From UBA1181 sp045226255 (GTDB lineage: Bacteria; Bacteroidota; Bacteroidia; Bacteroidales; Paludibacteraceae), in NCBI GenBank assembly GCA_045226255.1, contig JBGVCG010000030.1:10368-74367 (forward strand): a stretch of DNA of 64,000 bases, written 5' to 3'. Below the pieces are notes generated by a model. The model was not told the DNA's origin. It made no database searches and saw nothing but the letters and a program-made list of their open reading frames with translations. Shown here piece by piece: positions 9,427 to 18,842 of this stretch (position 1 is its first letter; the number at the start of each line of letters is the position of its first letter). The translations under genes and the position numbers were made by a program.

Positions 9427-9643
9427 CCGCTCTGAACGTTGTACGTTTTTGAACACTGCAAAATTGCGTCTTCGCGGGAGAGTGTGCAATCCCTATTAGT
9501 TGTGTTTTCCCTCGACTGGAATCCTCAGTCTTGGGTATTTTAGCGATGAATTAGGCAAATATCGTTTTGTTTATTGTGTAAATTATAATAAAGATAAAAG
9601 GGGGAAAAGTCACATTGTGAAGCGTGACTTTTTCGTATCCTTT

Positions 9644-10396
9644 TCATCCCATCACCACATCCAGCACCATCATCATGGCAAAACCAAAGGCGAAACCTAT
9701 TGTCCCGACATTGGAGTGATTCCCCTGCGACGCTTCAGGAATCAGCTCTTCGACCACCACGTAAAGCATCGCGCCTGCGGCAAAGGGAAGCAAATAGGGC
9801 ATTACGGTTGTGATGGTCGAGGCAAGTAGGATGACCAACATTCCCCCGATTGGTTCGACCACACCGCTTAGACTGCCTATGGCAAACGATCTGAGACGAC
9901 TGTTCCCCTCATTGCGGAGTGGCATGGAGATGATCGCACCTTCTGGAATGTTCTGGATGGCGATACCTATCGAGAGCGCTAACGCTCCTGCCATGCTAAA
10001 TTCAGACGAGATGGTTCCCGCGATCGCTACGCCGACCGCCATTCCTTCCGGGAAATTATGAATCGTGACCGCCAACGCCAGCATCGTTGTCCGAGACAAG
10101 CGACTACGTGGACCTTCCTGCTCTCCTTTGAGATGGAGATGGGGCGTGATGTAGTCGATGAGAAGCAAGAAAGCGAATCCGCCCAACAGACCGATGGTCA
10201 CCTGCCACACGTTGCCCATATCCATCGCAGGGATGATCAACGACCATACGGATGCCGCCACCATCACGCCTGAAGCGAAGCCCAGCAAAACCTTCTGTAA
10301 CCGTTCGGGCAACTCGTTTTTCATGAAAAACACAAATGAGGAACCCAAAATCGTTCCCGCCAAAGGAATCAGCAGTGATGTTATTAACATATTCAT
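9644..10396 (-). CDS. ZIP family metal transporter (GufA/ZupT-like)
   Basis: This 250-residue membrane protein has about eight hydrophobic segments. The metal path motifs are HNFPEG at 113-118 in TM4 and QNIPEG at 148-153 in TM5, the two signature histidine/glutamate or asparagine/glutamate motifs of ZIP proteins. EELIPEA follows at 216-222. A histidine-containing loop (DYITPHLHLKG, 81-91) lies between TM3 and TM4, as is usual. It should import divalent zinc or iron. It stands alone, with its own promoter box at 10417-10424. No metal-regulator site was identified. Confidence 0.9.
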   Translation of the reverse strand: MNMLITSLLIPLAGTILGSSFVFFMKNELPERLQKVLLGFASGVMVAASVWSLIIPAMDMGNVWQVTIGLLGGFAFLLLIDYITPHLHLKGEQEGPRSRLSRTTMLALAVTIHNFPEGMAVGVAIAGTISSEFSMAGALALSIGIAIQNIPEGAIISMPLRNEGNSRLRSFAIGSLSGVVEPIGGMLVILLASTITTVMPYLLPFAAGAMLYVVVEELIPEASQGNHSNVGTIGFAFGFAMMMVLDVVMG

Positions 10397-10416
10397 ATCG
10401 TTCTTGTTTTACGCTA

Positions 10417-10424
10417 CAAACATA
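10417..10424 (-). promoter_or_regulatory. -7 box of the ZIP transporter gene
   Basis: CAAACATA on the plus strand reads TATGTTTG on the minus strand, an exact TAnnTTTG. It lies 21 bases before the ATG at 10396. No clear -33 TTTG was found at the expected spacing. Confidence 0.5.
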
Positions 10425-10488
10425 CAATGTTTTTTATGCAACTGGATTGCATAATTTCATAATCTCACCCCATAAGTGTTCCCTTAAC

Positions 10489-10516
10489 AAAAAACCCGGG
10501 AACGGTTTTGCGTCCC
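10489..10516 (-). terminator. Probable terminator downstream of the 10560-11780 gene
   Basis: On the minus strand GGGACG, loop CAAAAC and CGTTCCC form a GC-rich stem with one bulged base, followed by GGGTTTTTT. It lies 44 bases after the lipoprotein stop and separates it from the ZIP promoter. Confidence 0.5.
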
Positions 10517-10559
10517 CATGCTTTTCCTGCTAAACGTATTATAGATTCTTTTTGGGCTA

Positions 10560-11780
10560 TTACTTTTCGAAGCTATAAAAGAACGAAGGGAAACCCGTAA
10601 CCGTTATCACCCTCGTCTCGATGGCCCCCGTTTTAGGGTCATACGTGCTGAATCCGTTGTATTCGTCGTTGGCGGATCCATAAACGATCTTGCCCTTGTG
10701 GATGCCCATGGCGATACCATGTCCATTGGAATGAGGCAGCCCGTCGATCACCTTTACGGTTTTATTGTAGAGGTCCACAATCACGGGAGCGCCTGTACGG
10801 GCGGTGTAAGTGTTGGTGTTGGTAGGGTCAAGTCCTATCGCATATCCGTAGGCATAGAGTTTGCCGTTGGATGTGTATTGGCACTTCGCCAAGATGTTGA
10901 GGTAGTCGCATGACAGGCCCTCCACTTGGGTGTTGGTGAGATTGAACGTGTAGCTTGGGTCGAAGTCTGTCTCGCCCTTCTTGATACGTGCGATACCTGC
11001 ATCCAGTCCGGGGATGTATCCGAAAGAGCCTACACAGCTAATGTAGATATCACCGTTCTCATCCTCGAAGATGGACTGGTTGTCGATCGGACGGGTCGGT
11101 CCGCAGATACCGAGCGACGTGTTGCGGATCCGTTTGATGAAACTATCGTCCGACACATTGTACAGTGCCATCTCGATAGCGTTCTCCACAGGCATCCATT
11201 GCGAGTTATATTGCTCCAAGGCCACGAAGAGAATGTTATCACGGATATACATCGCCCCCGGATAGGCGGAGACACCCTCGTTGTGGAGAGAGGAGAGGTC
11301 AATCCTAGAGATCTCCTTCATCGTGGACGGATTGAAGGCGATGATCAGGTCTAGGCTTTGGCAACACACGTAAGCCTTCTCGGAGCTTGCCTCCACCACG
11401 ATCGCCGCACTCGAATTGGCAGGAAGCGTCATCGAGCCCTTGAGCTCAAGCTGCTGCGAACCATTGAGGACGTAACGCTTCAGTTTCAGTTCCGTTCCAC
11501 CCATATAATCAGGGAAGACATAGATGTTGCCGCTTGGACAGACACATGGATAGGAGCCGAATCCGAGCGGTAAAGCGTTCTTGTTGTCGTAGTTGACGCC
11601 ACCGCTGAAAGTGCTTATAGCCTGCAAATAACCGCTTCCGCTATCACCGGACGGGTTGGTGACCGTCGTGGAGAAAAGGATTTTCCCTGATGCGGAGAGC
11701 GAATCGTCTTCATCTTCTTTATCACACGCAGTAAATAGACTCGCAAAGGCTAATGATAATAATAAATACTTGGTTTTCAT
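10560..11780 (-). CDS. Surface or periplasmic beta-propeller lipoprotein (DUF4374/YncE-like)
   Basis: The 406-residue protein has a lipoprotein signal peptide with lipobox LFTAC (Cys19), followed by an acidic DKEDEDD stretch. The body shows repeated propeller-like strands, such as EKAYVCCQSLDLIIAFNPSTMKEISRIDL, GDIYISCVGSFGYIPG and GKIVYGSANDEYNGFSTYDPKTG, spaced like six to seven blades. In Bacteroidota, DUF4374-type lipoproteins are encoded right after TonB-dependent receptors, and this gene lies 61 bases downstream of one. A role in capturing the receptor ligand (an iron chelate or other cofactor) is likely but not demonstrated. The family call is from memory of the pattern. Confidence 0.6.
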   Translation of the reverse strand: MKTKYLLLSLAFASLFTACDKEDEDDSLSASGKILFSTTVTNPSGDSGSGYLQAISTFSGGVNYDNKNALPLGFGSYPCVCPSGNIYVFPDYMGGTELKLKRYVLNGSQQLELKGSMTLPANSSAAIVVEASSEKAYVCCQSLDLIIAFNPSTMKEISRIDLSSLHNEGVSAYPGAMYIRDNILFVALEQYNSQWMPVENAIEMALYNVSDDSFIKRIRNTSLGICGPTRPIDNQSIFEDENGDIYISCVGSFGYIPGLDAGIARIKKGETDFDPSYTFNLTNTQVEGLSCDYLNILAKCQYTSNGKLYAYGYAIGLDPTNTNTYTARTGAPVIVDLYNKTVKVIDGLPHSNGHGIAMGIHKGKIVYGSANDEYNGFSTYDPKTGAIETRVITVTGFPSFFYSFEK

Positions 11781-11841
11781 TTGTTTAATAATTATTATTT
11801 ATAAAAATTCTAATTCATTTGTCATTGTATTGGCGTCCCAA

Positions 11842-13971
11842 TCACTTCATCACATACCGCACCTTGAAAGCGAAGTTCCTGCCTGGAAGAGGGCGGTTGA
11901 GGTCTGAATAAACTTTTTGGTCGGTCAGGTTCTTCACCTTAAAGGAGAGCGTCCAACTATCCCGTTTGAAGCTATGCTCGATTCCCGCGTCGAAAGTGAG
12001 GGAGGTAGGAATCTTCCTATCCTGATACTTGCTCATCTCGAAATCGTAGAAGTATTCGTGGATGTAAGAAGCGTCCACTAAGAAGCGGCTGTTTTGATTC
12101 TCCCCGCCAAACAGATTCTCCTTGTGTAGTTCGAGCCCCAAATTGGCAAGCAAATAAGGGATATTAGGCATCCGCTTATTGTAGGTCGGATTGGGTGCGG
12201 AGGAACCGGTTTCATATTCACGCTTGTCACGGAGGTCCTGATAGGTGGCATTAGCGTAGAGGTAGAGCGCACGGGCGACATCCCCCTTGAACTCGAACTC
12301 GACACCCTTGGAGCGCACGGTTCCAAAATTAGCGTAACGGGCCATGGAAGGAATCATATCCGCCTGGTAACGGATCATGTCCTGCAGTTCGTTGAGGAAA
12401 TAATTACCCTCAATCTCTATGAATCCATACTTATGGTTACGACGATAGAGCAGTCCTGCATTGAGTCCGTTGCAACGCTCCGGTCTGAGGTCTGTGGCAG
12501 GGAGGATTGAGTAACCGTTGCCCGCCAGCTCCTCCGACGTAGGGATCCTCACCTCCGAACTGAAGGAGGCCTTCGCTAAGAAATGTTTGGTTAACTTATA
12601 GCGCAACGATTCACTTCCGCCCCAATAGTTGCGGTTCAGACTAATCTCCTTCGGTTTGTTGAGGAAGGTATACTCCAACACCTTGGTATCGGAAGAGAAG
12701 TTAAAGTTCTTGATGGTGGTGGCGCTCATGAATTTACCATCAAAGAGCGTCAGGTCATACGAGAAGCCCACGGTGAAGCTGGACATCTGGCTCGGGAAGT
12801 TCGTCTGGTAGCCGAATGAGAGGTCCATCAACTCATTCTCAGGCTTTTGCCTTGTATGGGTGGCATAGAGGTTGAGGTTGAAGGTGCTATGCTTGTTCAA
12901 AAGATAATTCAGATTCAGTTTGGAGGTGAAATCGTGCGTTCGGTTGTCCGAGTCGGAAGCATAGTTGCCTTGTTCCCCGCCATAAGCGGAGACTGCGTTG
13001 TAGCGATTGCCGTCCCAGTCATAGCGGTACTTGGCGGCATCATAGAGCCCGTTTTGTCCGTAGCTGTAGCAGGCGTCGAAATCGAAGTCGAGACCGTCGA
13101 ACAGGAAGTTGTCCCGCTTGAGCGTGATGGCGCCGATTCCAGCCTGTCCATGCGTGTACGCCTCACGGATATCGAAGTCGATGCCTTGGATCTGTGCGTT
13201 CGTGGCCGTGTAGACGAGCTCCATTTTAGCCTCGTCGAAGTACCATTTCGTAGCCTTGAGCGAACCACCGATCATGGCTTTCTTAAAACGGTCGTGATCA
13301 CGTTTCACAACACGATTGTCCAAGTTGGGCAGCTCCATCTCATAGTCGTTGTCGGAATAGGTGAGCACACCGCCCAAGCCAAACTGCAGACCCGTTTTGT
13401 AGTTGTTTCGTTTGAAGGCGGAGTTCAACTTATGCGTATTGAAGGAAGCTATCTCATAGCTAGCGTCCAAGTATACGGGCGGGTATTCCTTGGTGACGAC
13501 GTTCACCGCACCCCCTAAGGCGGAGCCTCCGAAGCGGTAAGGCACAATTCCCTTGTAAACCTCTATGCGTTCGATCATGTCGGTCGGCACGTCGTTCAGC
13601 GACATATAATCGCTCAATTGTCCGATGGCGGCCTCATCGATGTAAATGCCCATGCGTTTTCCTTCCAAACCACGCACCGAGATCCTCGAAGCGCTACCCA
13701 CACCACCCGTGTTGCGCACGGTGATGCCTGTCGTGCGGGCCAAGGCATCGTTGATGTTGGTGGTAGTACCCTCCAACTGTTTGATGGAGAGGACCGACAC
13801 TGGCATGGTGGCCTCACGCATCTCACGTATTTCGTTGCGTCCCACGATTGTCACTTCATCCAATTCGATGTCGGGCATATCGCTGACCTCCTCTTGCGCA
13901 TAAGCGTTCGCAACCCCCAACAACATCATCATCGCAATCAACCTTTTACTTGTTTTCCGTCGATAATCCAT
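11842..13971 (-). CDS. TonB-dependent outer-membrane receptor
   Basis: The 709-residue protein starts with a signal peptide (ending AYA-Q). A TonB-box-like DEVTIVG lies at about residues 38-44. The plug domain runs from about 55 to 165, with the motifs MPVSVLSIKQLEG, GIYIDEAAIG, IERIEVYKG and the plug end GGAVNVVTKEYP. A 22-strand barrel follows and ends in the aromatic-rich FAFKVRYVMK. There is no N-terminal carboxypeptidase-regulatory domain and no SusD partner, so a siderophore, haem or vitamin receptor is more likely than a glycan one. It is preceded by a four-TM protein and an ECF-S-like protein and followed by a propeller lipoprotein. Confidence 0.92.
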   Translation of the reverse strand: MDYRRKTSKRLIAMMMLLGVANAYAQEEVSDMPDIELDEVTIVGRNEIREMREATMPVSVLSIKQLEGTTTNINDALARTTGITVRNTGGVGSASRISVRGLEGKRMGIYIDEAAIGQLSDYMSLNDVPTDMIERIEVYKGIVPYRFGGSALGGAVNVVTKEYPPVYLDASYEIASFNTHKLNSAFKRNNYKTGLQFGLGGVLTYSDNDYEMELPNLDNRVVKRDHDRFKKAMIGGSLKATKWYFDEAKMELVYTATNAQIQGIDFDIREAYTHGQAGIGAITLKRDNFLFDGLDFDFDACYSYGQNGLYDAAKYRYDWDGNRYNAVSAYGGEQGNYASDSDNRTHDFTSKLNLNYLLNKHSTFNLNLYATHTRQKPENELMDLSFGYQTNFPSQMSSFTVGFSYDLTLFDGKFMSATTIKNFNFSSDTKVLEYTFLNKPKEISLNRNYWGGSESLRYKLTKHFLAKASFSSEVRIPTSEELAGNGYSILPATDLRPERCNGLNAGLLYRRNHKYGFIEIEGNYFLNELQDMIRYQADMIPSMARYANFGTVRSKGVEFEFKGDVARALYLYANATYQDLRDKREYETGSSAPNPTYNKRMPNIPYLLANLGLELHKENLFGGENQNSRFLVDASYIHEYFYDFEMSKYQDRKIPTSLTFDAGIEHSFKRDSWTLSFKVKNLTDQKVYSDLNRPLPGRNFAFKVRYVMK

Positions 13972-14082
13972 TTCTCTTTTCCTTTCCCTTTTTGTTCTTT
14001 GCCAACTGATTATTTATCTGTTTGTTCTGTGCTTTTTAAATAGTGCTGTGGATATACTGCCCAATACCATTATCATGGCGGA

Positions 14083-14490
14083 TTATTTTTCCTCTTTATA
14101 GTTTCTCATCTCATTGCGAGAGAAGAGGAAGAGATAAATACCCGCCACGATCATCACTGGATGAATCATCAATTGCACAGGATTGAACTCAGCGAAGAGT
14201 TCCGACGCATGCAGGATATTGAAAACCATCATTAAGGTGGCAAGCGCCAGGTTGATGAGACGCATCGTCTTGTTCGAGCGGTACTGCATGCATAAAAGTC
14301 CGCACATCGGCACAAGGAATGATAGGCAAATCATGAAGGAGACCATTCCCACGGAGACTTCACCCGTTGCATCGGGCATTGCGATGCTCGCTCCCCAAAA
14401 GGCTGGCAATACGTCAGCCAACATGTGCATGGCGAAACCCACCATGATCACTACCCACATAAAAGACACTTTGCTTATGTTTCTTTCCAT
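14083..14490 (-). CDS. Four-TM inner-membrane protein of unknown function
   Basis: These 135 residues form four hydrophobic segments: about 9-29 (FMWVVIMVGFAMHMLADVL), 48-68 (VGMVSFMICLSFLVPMCGLL), 77-97 (RLINLALATLMMVFNILHAS) and 107-125 (QLMIHPVMIVAGIYLFLF). Intramembrane histidines occur in the first (AMHML), third (ILHAS) and fourth (MIHPVM) segments. Histidines placed this way can ligate haem or metal, but no family motif is recognised. It lies 111 bases upstream of the TonB receptor on the same strand, so a role in the same uptake pathway is a context inference. Confidence 0.6.
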   Translation of the reverse strand: MERNISKVSFMWVVIMVGFAMHMLADVLPAFWGASIAMPDATGEVSVGMVSFMICLSFLVPMCGLLCMQYRSNKTMRLINLALATLMMVFNILHASELFAEFNPVQLMIHPVMIVAGIYLFLFSRNEMRNYKEEK

Positions 14491-14690
14491 AACTTTTTTA
14501 TTTAATGGTTAATTGTTAAAATTCATCTGGATGGTTTTTGCTTTCTGCGGAAAACAAAAACCAATGATTCCACGTATTGGATCGACTATTATCTTGCCGA
14601 CCCTTGCTTGTATTTGTCAAGCAACCCCTTGCTTCCCTGTATGTCCTTGAATAACTTGTTTAAGAGCACCAATGCTGTTGGTTATTATGG

Positions 14691-15257
14691 TCACCTTAAT
14701 TCCGCTGCTCTATTTTTTAGGATACGCTCTGCCAATCGCATGGCGAATATAGATGCAGGAATAGTCAGAAGCAGTACGAATATCATCATCGGGGTGTTTT
14801 CGATCACCAGTTTCATCAGTTGGTCATATCCTGCTGGCATTTCTTCTACCGCGGCCGCTAGTGAACCTTCTGTGTCAGTCCACCAATGAGCAGTGTATGC
14901 GAAGAAAGAATAGGCAAATGGAATGAAACTCCAGCGAACACCTTTCAGGGTATCGTATTTACAGCAGTATCTGATTATTTCAGCAAATGCCGTCAGAAGG
15001 ACTATACTTATCGTGAAGAAAGTGTCTGCTTCACCCGTTGCCAAGCCCATGATAAGGATAAATCCGTTGAGGATGGTTGCCACTCCGAAACTGCGGATTA
15101 TGGTTGATGCCTGAAGATAGATTAGTGCGGAAATTAGAGGTAAAACTGCGCCAATATATGCATAGCACATTGGGTGTATCAATCCGCTTGACGCTCCAAT
15201 TATGAATAGAGCCAAGTAGGCGATAGCTAAAAAAATTATCTTAATTGCTGATTTCAT
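14691..15257 (-). CDS. Putative ECF transporter S component (MptD/Trep_Strep-like)
   Basis: The 188-residue protein is almost entirely hydrophobic with about six TM segments, the normal size of an energy-coupling-factor substrate-binding subunit. The opening (SSGLIHPMCYAYIGAVLPLISALIYL, about 23-48) and the C-terminal LRILKNR-like basic end fit the Trep_Strep / MptD group as I remember it. No ATPase or EcfT gene is nearby, so it would need a shared energising module elsewhere. It heads a minus-strand group with a four-TM protein, the TonB receptor and a lipoprotein. Together these could move a small cofactor or iron chelate across both membranes. The family assignment is moderate only. Confidence 0.5.
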   Translation of the reverse strand: MKSAIKIIFLAIAYLALFIIGASSGLIHPMCYAYIGAVLPLISALIYLQASTIIRSFGVATILNGFILIMGLATGEADTFFTISIVLLTAFAEIIRYCCKYDTLKGVRWSFIPFAYSFFAYTAHWWTDTEGSLAAAVEEMPAGYDQLMKLVIENTPMMIFVLLLTIPASIFAMRLAERILKNRAAELR

Positions 15258-15687
15258 TTTGTTTATATTTTAAGTTTATCTATTCTCATGCGTTTGCATA
15301 TTGATATTTTTTATTGGCGAATGCTGATTTGCCGTAGTCGCTACCCATTGAATATCAACAACTTTCGACATCACGCCACCTCTTTTTTTTCAAGCATAAA
15401 AGTAGATTGTTCCATTTTCTCGGGAAATCACTATAAATACTGATTTTCTGTCGGGCAATCGCCATATATAGGTGCACAGTGATGGATTGTAAGTTTTATG
15501 GCCGAAAAATGTGTAATCTGTTAATATGGATGTATCGGAAATAAACAATTGTATTTTTAACACTTTTTGATTAAACATTTACGGTCCATTGGTATTTGTG
15601 ACTCAACAAATTTCGTAACTTGCCATTGGTTATCGGTGAGGTTGAATGGATATTTTTCGTTCACCGAAAATGAAAAATTTATTTGAT
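15258..15687. other. 430-base gap between divergent genes
   Basis: The region holds the promoters for the ECF-S-like gene (minus) and the NAD synthetase gene (plus). For the plus strand, TTTG at 15595-15598 and TAACTTGC at 15616-15623 are an imperfect Bacteroides promoter with a 17-base spacer. Nothing else that I could identify is present. Short open frames here look accidental. Confidence 0.4.
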
Positions 15688-17643
15688 ATGAAAAAAGAAG
15701 AAATTGGATTCGTCCGTGTCGCCAGCGCCATCCCCGTGGTGGAGATCGCCAACCCCAAGGTGAATGCTGACAGAATCATCGCGTTGATAGAGCAAGCCGC
15801 TCGTGAGAATGTGAAGATCGTATGTTTCCCTGAATTGTGTCTTACAGGCTACACCTGCGCCGACCTGTTTTACCAACGGACGTTGATCGAGGAGACGAAG
15901 AGGGAACTTTGCAGGGTAAATGAAGCGGCATGCAAAAATGGTCTCTATGCTCTTGTAGGAGCGCCATGCTATCGTGACGGCAAGCTTTACAACGCAGCTT
16001 TTGTGGCTGGTTCAGGCGACCAATTCCTTCATACGGAGGTGGATAAACAGTATCTGCCGAGCAATAATGAGTTTTACGAGAAACGCTGGTTCACGCCTGG
16101 ATTTGGAGAGAAGAGGCGCATTTTTGAGGTCGACGGAGTAAAGTTCGGCATAGAGATTTGCGAAGACTTGTGGATGCCGGCATCTCCAAGCGACGAACTA
16201 TGTCTGGCTGGCGCGGAAATCATCTTCAACCTCTCTGCCAGCGATGAACTGATCGGCAAGGAGGCTTACCGCCGCCAATTGGTAAAGCAGAAGTCCGCGA
16301 CGAATGTATGCGCATACATCTATACCGGTTCAGGGTTTGGCGAAAGCAGCACCGACCTTGTCTTCTCCGGCACTGCGATCATTGCTGAAAACGGCAGTAT
16401 GTTGGCGACCTCCGAAAGGTTCTCCTTCAAGGAGCAACTCACCATCGCCGACATCGATGTTCAGCGATTACAGGCTGACCGCCTACGCAACTCCGCTTTC
16501 ATCATCGGTAATCAGAACCCTAATAAGAAGAATGATTTTGAAATCACCACACTCAGTGACCTTGGTGAGAACAAGATATATTGCACTCCGTCAGATGTGA
16601 CCCGCACCTTCGCACCTCATCCGTTCGTACCGCCAGAGGAGGAGATGCAGACCCGTTGCAACGAAATCTTCTCCATCCAGGTGGGTGGATTGGCAACTCG
16701 CTTGTTCCACACGGGCATCAAAAAAGCGGTTATCGGAATCAGCGGAGGTCTAGACTCTACCCTAGCCCTGCTTGTGATGGTGAAGACGTTCGATAAGCTA
16801 GGCCTTCCGCGCGAAAACATCGTCGGTATAACGATGCCTGGCTTCGGCACCACCGGTCGCACCCACTCTAATTCACTCAACATGATGAAGAGCCTAGGCG
16901 TCTCTATCAAGGAGGTGGACATCAAGCCAGCCTGCCTGCAACATCTGAAAGACATTGACCATGACCTCTCCGTCCTTGATGTCAGCTACGAGAATACGCA
17001 GGCCCGCGAGCGGACGCAGATATTGATGGATTATGCCAATAAGATCGGTGGATTGGTGGTCGGAACAGGTGATTTGTCGGAGCTGGTGCTGGGTTGGGCG
17101 ACCTACAACGGCGACCACATGAGCATGTATGCCGTCAACACGTCGATTCCCAAGACATTGGTGAGATATCTGGTGAAATATGCCGCCCTATATGAGATGG
17201 ACGAGGCCGCCAAGGAGACGTTGTTGGATGTCTGCGATACTCCTGTCAGTCCAGAACTGCTTCCTGCCGACGACAAAGGAGAGATTGCGCAAAAGACAGA
17301 GGATTTGGTCGGTCCTTATGAACTTCACGATTTCTTCATCTACTACACCCTTCGCTTCGGATTCTCGCCGACAAAGATCTTCTTCATGGCCCACAAGGCA
17401 TTCGAAGGCAAATATGACGATGCTACGATATTGAAGTGGATGCGCACGTTCTACTGGCGCTTCTTCGCGCAACAGTTCAAACGGAGTTGTATGCCGGACG
17501 GACCGAAGGTCGGAAGCGTCAACCTCTCCCCTCGTGGAGACTGGAGAATGCCGAGTGATGCCAGCAGCAAAATCTGGATTGAAGAGGTGGAACAGCTGAC
17601 GGAAATGGCGAAGAACAGGAATTGGATCGCTGAGAAATCATAA
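15688..17643 (+). CDS. nadE: Glutamine-hydrolysing NAD+ synthetase
   Basis: This enzyme converts deamido-NAD, ATP and glutamine to NAD+. The N-terminal nitrilase-type glutaminase holds the Glu-Lys-Cys triad: E in CFPELCLTGY, K in EVDKQYLP and C in IEICEDLW (residues 49, 120 and 158 from this start). The C-terminal NH3-dependent synthetase has the PP-loop SGGLDSTLAL at about 352-361. The total of 651 residues matches two-domain NadE. In-frame ATGs also exist at 15646 and 15670. I prefer 15688 because homologues begin close to GFVRVASAIP, but this is not certain. The gene appears to stand alone. Confidence 0.95.
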   Translation: MKKEEIGFVRVASAIPVVEIANPKVNADRIIALIEQAARENVKIVCFPELCLTGYTCADLFYQRTLIEETKRELCRVNEAACKNGLYALVGAPCYRDGKLYNAAFVAGSGDQFLHTEVDKQYLPSNNEFYEKRWFTPGFGEKRRIFEVDGVKFGIEICEDLWMPASPSDELCLAGAEIIFNLSASDELIGKEAYRRQLVKQKSATNVCAYIYTGSGFGESSTDLVFSGTAIIAENGSMLATSERFSFKEQLTIADIDVQRLQADRLRNSAFIIGNQNPNKKNDFEITTLSDLGENKIYCTPSDVTRTFAPHPFVPPEEEMQTRCNEIFSIQVGGLATRLFHTGIKKAVIGISGGLDSTLALLVMVKTFDKLGLPRENIVGITMPGFGTTGRTHSNSLNMMKSLGVSIKEVDIKPACLQHLKDIDHDLSVLDVSYENTQARERTQILMDYANKIGGLVVGTGDLSELVLGWATYNGDHMSMYAVNTSIPKTLVRYLVKYAALYEMDEAAKETLLDVCDTPVSPELLPADDKGEIAQKTEDLVGPYELHDFFIYYTLRFGFSPTKIFFMAHKAFEGKYDDATILKWMRTFYWRFFAQQFKRSCMPDGPKVGSVNLSPRGDWRMPSDASSKIWIEEVEQLTEMAKNRNWIAEKS

Positions 17644-17660
17644 AACGAGTTCCTCTTTTT

Positions 17661-18272
17661 TCACGAACCGAGTTCCCTCATCCTTGGCCATATTATCTTG
17701 AACAGAAAATATTCTAATGCTGTAACCAGAGCCGATAACACCAAGGCGATAAGCGTTTTGATGACGTAAAGATAGTTATCGTTGTGAATTTGCCAATATA
17801 GATCTCCTATATAATATGATGCCCTGACAAAATCCTTTTGTTGTACCTCCACAGGCAGTTCGGCGAGAGATGACACCTCTGTGACATTGGCTTGTTGATC
17901 AACGAATAAATAAGAACTATCAGCGGACAAGACAACATACTGGTCGTATGCGGCTATCGAGTCGATACGATACGAACATTTATCATTTGTATATGTCTCA
18001 TAGTCGGAGTCACTTGTTGTAAACTTTCCGTATGGGGTAGACACATCGAAATCTGTATTAAAAATAAAGGACCTGTCATGAATACCAAACCAACTCTCAA
18101 CGGCTTCAACACTAAAAAAGTAAATAATCTGGGAATTAAAGACTAGCAGGAAAGCAATGCCAACGTTTCGTTTAATGTGTTCAACCCCTTTGATTTTGGA
18201 GATCACATAGGTTATCACAGCACCAAACGTCGGCAAGATACACAAATACAATAACAAAAAAATTACAAACAT
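17661..18272 (-). CDS. Membrane protein of unknown function
   Basis: The 203-residue protein has two N-terminal TM segments (about 1-22 and 36-56), an extracytoplasmic domain of roughly 110 residues and one C-terminal TM (about 166-190) followed by a basic tail (KIIWPRMRELGS). No motif is recognised. It is convergent with NAD synthetase, with a 17-base gap and no obvious terminator between them. Its relation to the DUF4298 gene 100 bases upstream is unclear. Confidence 0.6.
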   Translation of the reverse strand: MFVIFLLLYLCILPTFGAVITYVISKIKGVEHIKRNVGIAFLLVFNSQIIYFFSVEAVESWFGIHDRSFIFNTDFDVSTPYGKFTTSDSDYETYTNDKCSYRIDSIAAYDQYVVLSADSSYLFVDQQANVTEVSSLAELPVEVQQKDFVRASYYIGDLYWQIHNDNYLYVIKTLIALVLSALVTALEYFLFKIIWPRMRELGS

Positions 18273-18375
18273 GATTATCTAATCATAAAATTCCTTGGAG
18301 CGAAATCCTATTTATGACAAAAACGGCACAAGTGGCGCTTTTATTATTCGCCAAGGGATTATTCACCAAGGGGGA

Positions 18376-18657
18376 TCACTCCTCATCCGCCAAGCGCTCC
18401 TTCAACCGTTGATACTCCTCCAGCAAATTCCATAGTCCGTCTTCACTGAGCACTCCACGCTTGAGGTCGGCCGGCAACTTGCCCTTTTCGTCGGCCTCGA
18501 AATCAGTGCGCCATGCGGTGTTGTAATACTTCTCCAGTTTGGCGATGGCAGGTTGCAAGGCGAGAAAATCATCGACCGCCTGCTCCAATCGACGGATCAC
18601 CTCGTTGCTTTGGTCAAAGAGGCTCTCCATCTGTTCAATACGTTCTTTCCGTGTCAT
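18376..18657 (-). CDS. DUF4298 domain protein
   Basis: The 93-residue helical protein starts MTRKERIEQMESLFDQ. Heptad-like LEQAVDDFLALQPAIAKLEKYY and DGLWNLLEEYQRLKERL segments match the DUF4298 family, whose function is unknown. The start at 18657 is fixed by the promoter: a TATCTTTG box at 18679-18686 overlaps the only longer in-frame start at 18681, so that start cannot be on the mRNA. The protein is acidic, probably cytosolic and monocistronic. Confidence 0.8.
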   Translation of the reverse strand: MTRKERIEQMESLFDQSNEVIRRLEQAVDDFLALQPAIAKLEKYYNTAWRTDFEADEKGKLPADLKRGVLSEDGLWNLLEEYQRLKERLADEE

Positions 18658-18678
18658 ATCCGATTGATGTTTATAACA

Positions 18679-18686
18679 CAAAGATA
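18679..18686 (-). promoter_or_regulatory. -7 box of the DUF4298 gene
   Basis: CAAAGATA on the plus strand reads TATCTTTG on the minus strand, the commonest form of the Bacteroides -7 box. It lies 21 bases before the ATG at 18657 and excludes the upstream start at 18681. Confidence 0.65.
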
Positions 18687-18756
18687 TAAATTCTTGGGAG
18701 ACACGACATGGGCACGAACAATAGATTCAACACACCGCACAGAAATTCAATATCTC

Positions 18757-18796
18757 AAAAAAGGAAGAGGCCCCTCCGACAAGACGAGCCTCTTCC
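18757..18796 (-). terminator. Rho-independent terminator of the 18843-19496 lipoprotein gene
   Basis: On the minus strand GGAAGAGGC (18788-18796 complement) pairs perfectly with GCCTCTTCC (18763-18771 complement) over 9 bp. It is followed by six T residues. It lies 47 bases after the stop codon. Confidence 0.85.
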
Positions 18797-18842
18797 CCTC
18801 CCACGAAAATCCGCAGGTACAATGAGCGAATGAAGAATATGT

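Noticed and set aside
15390..15578. 62-residue frame on the minus strand between divergent genes
   Set aside because: It has no promoter, ribosome site or recognisable protein features, and lies in an AT-rich control region.
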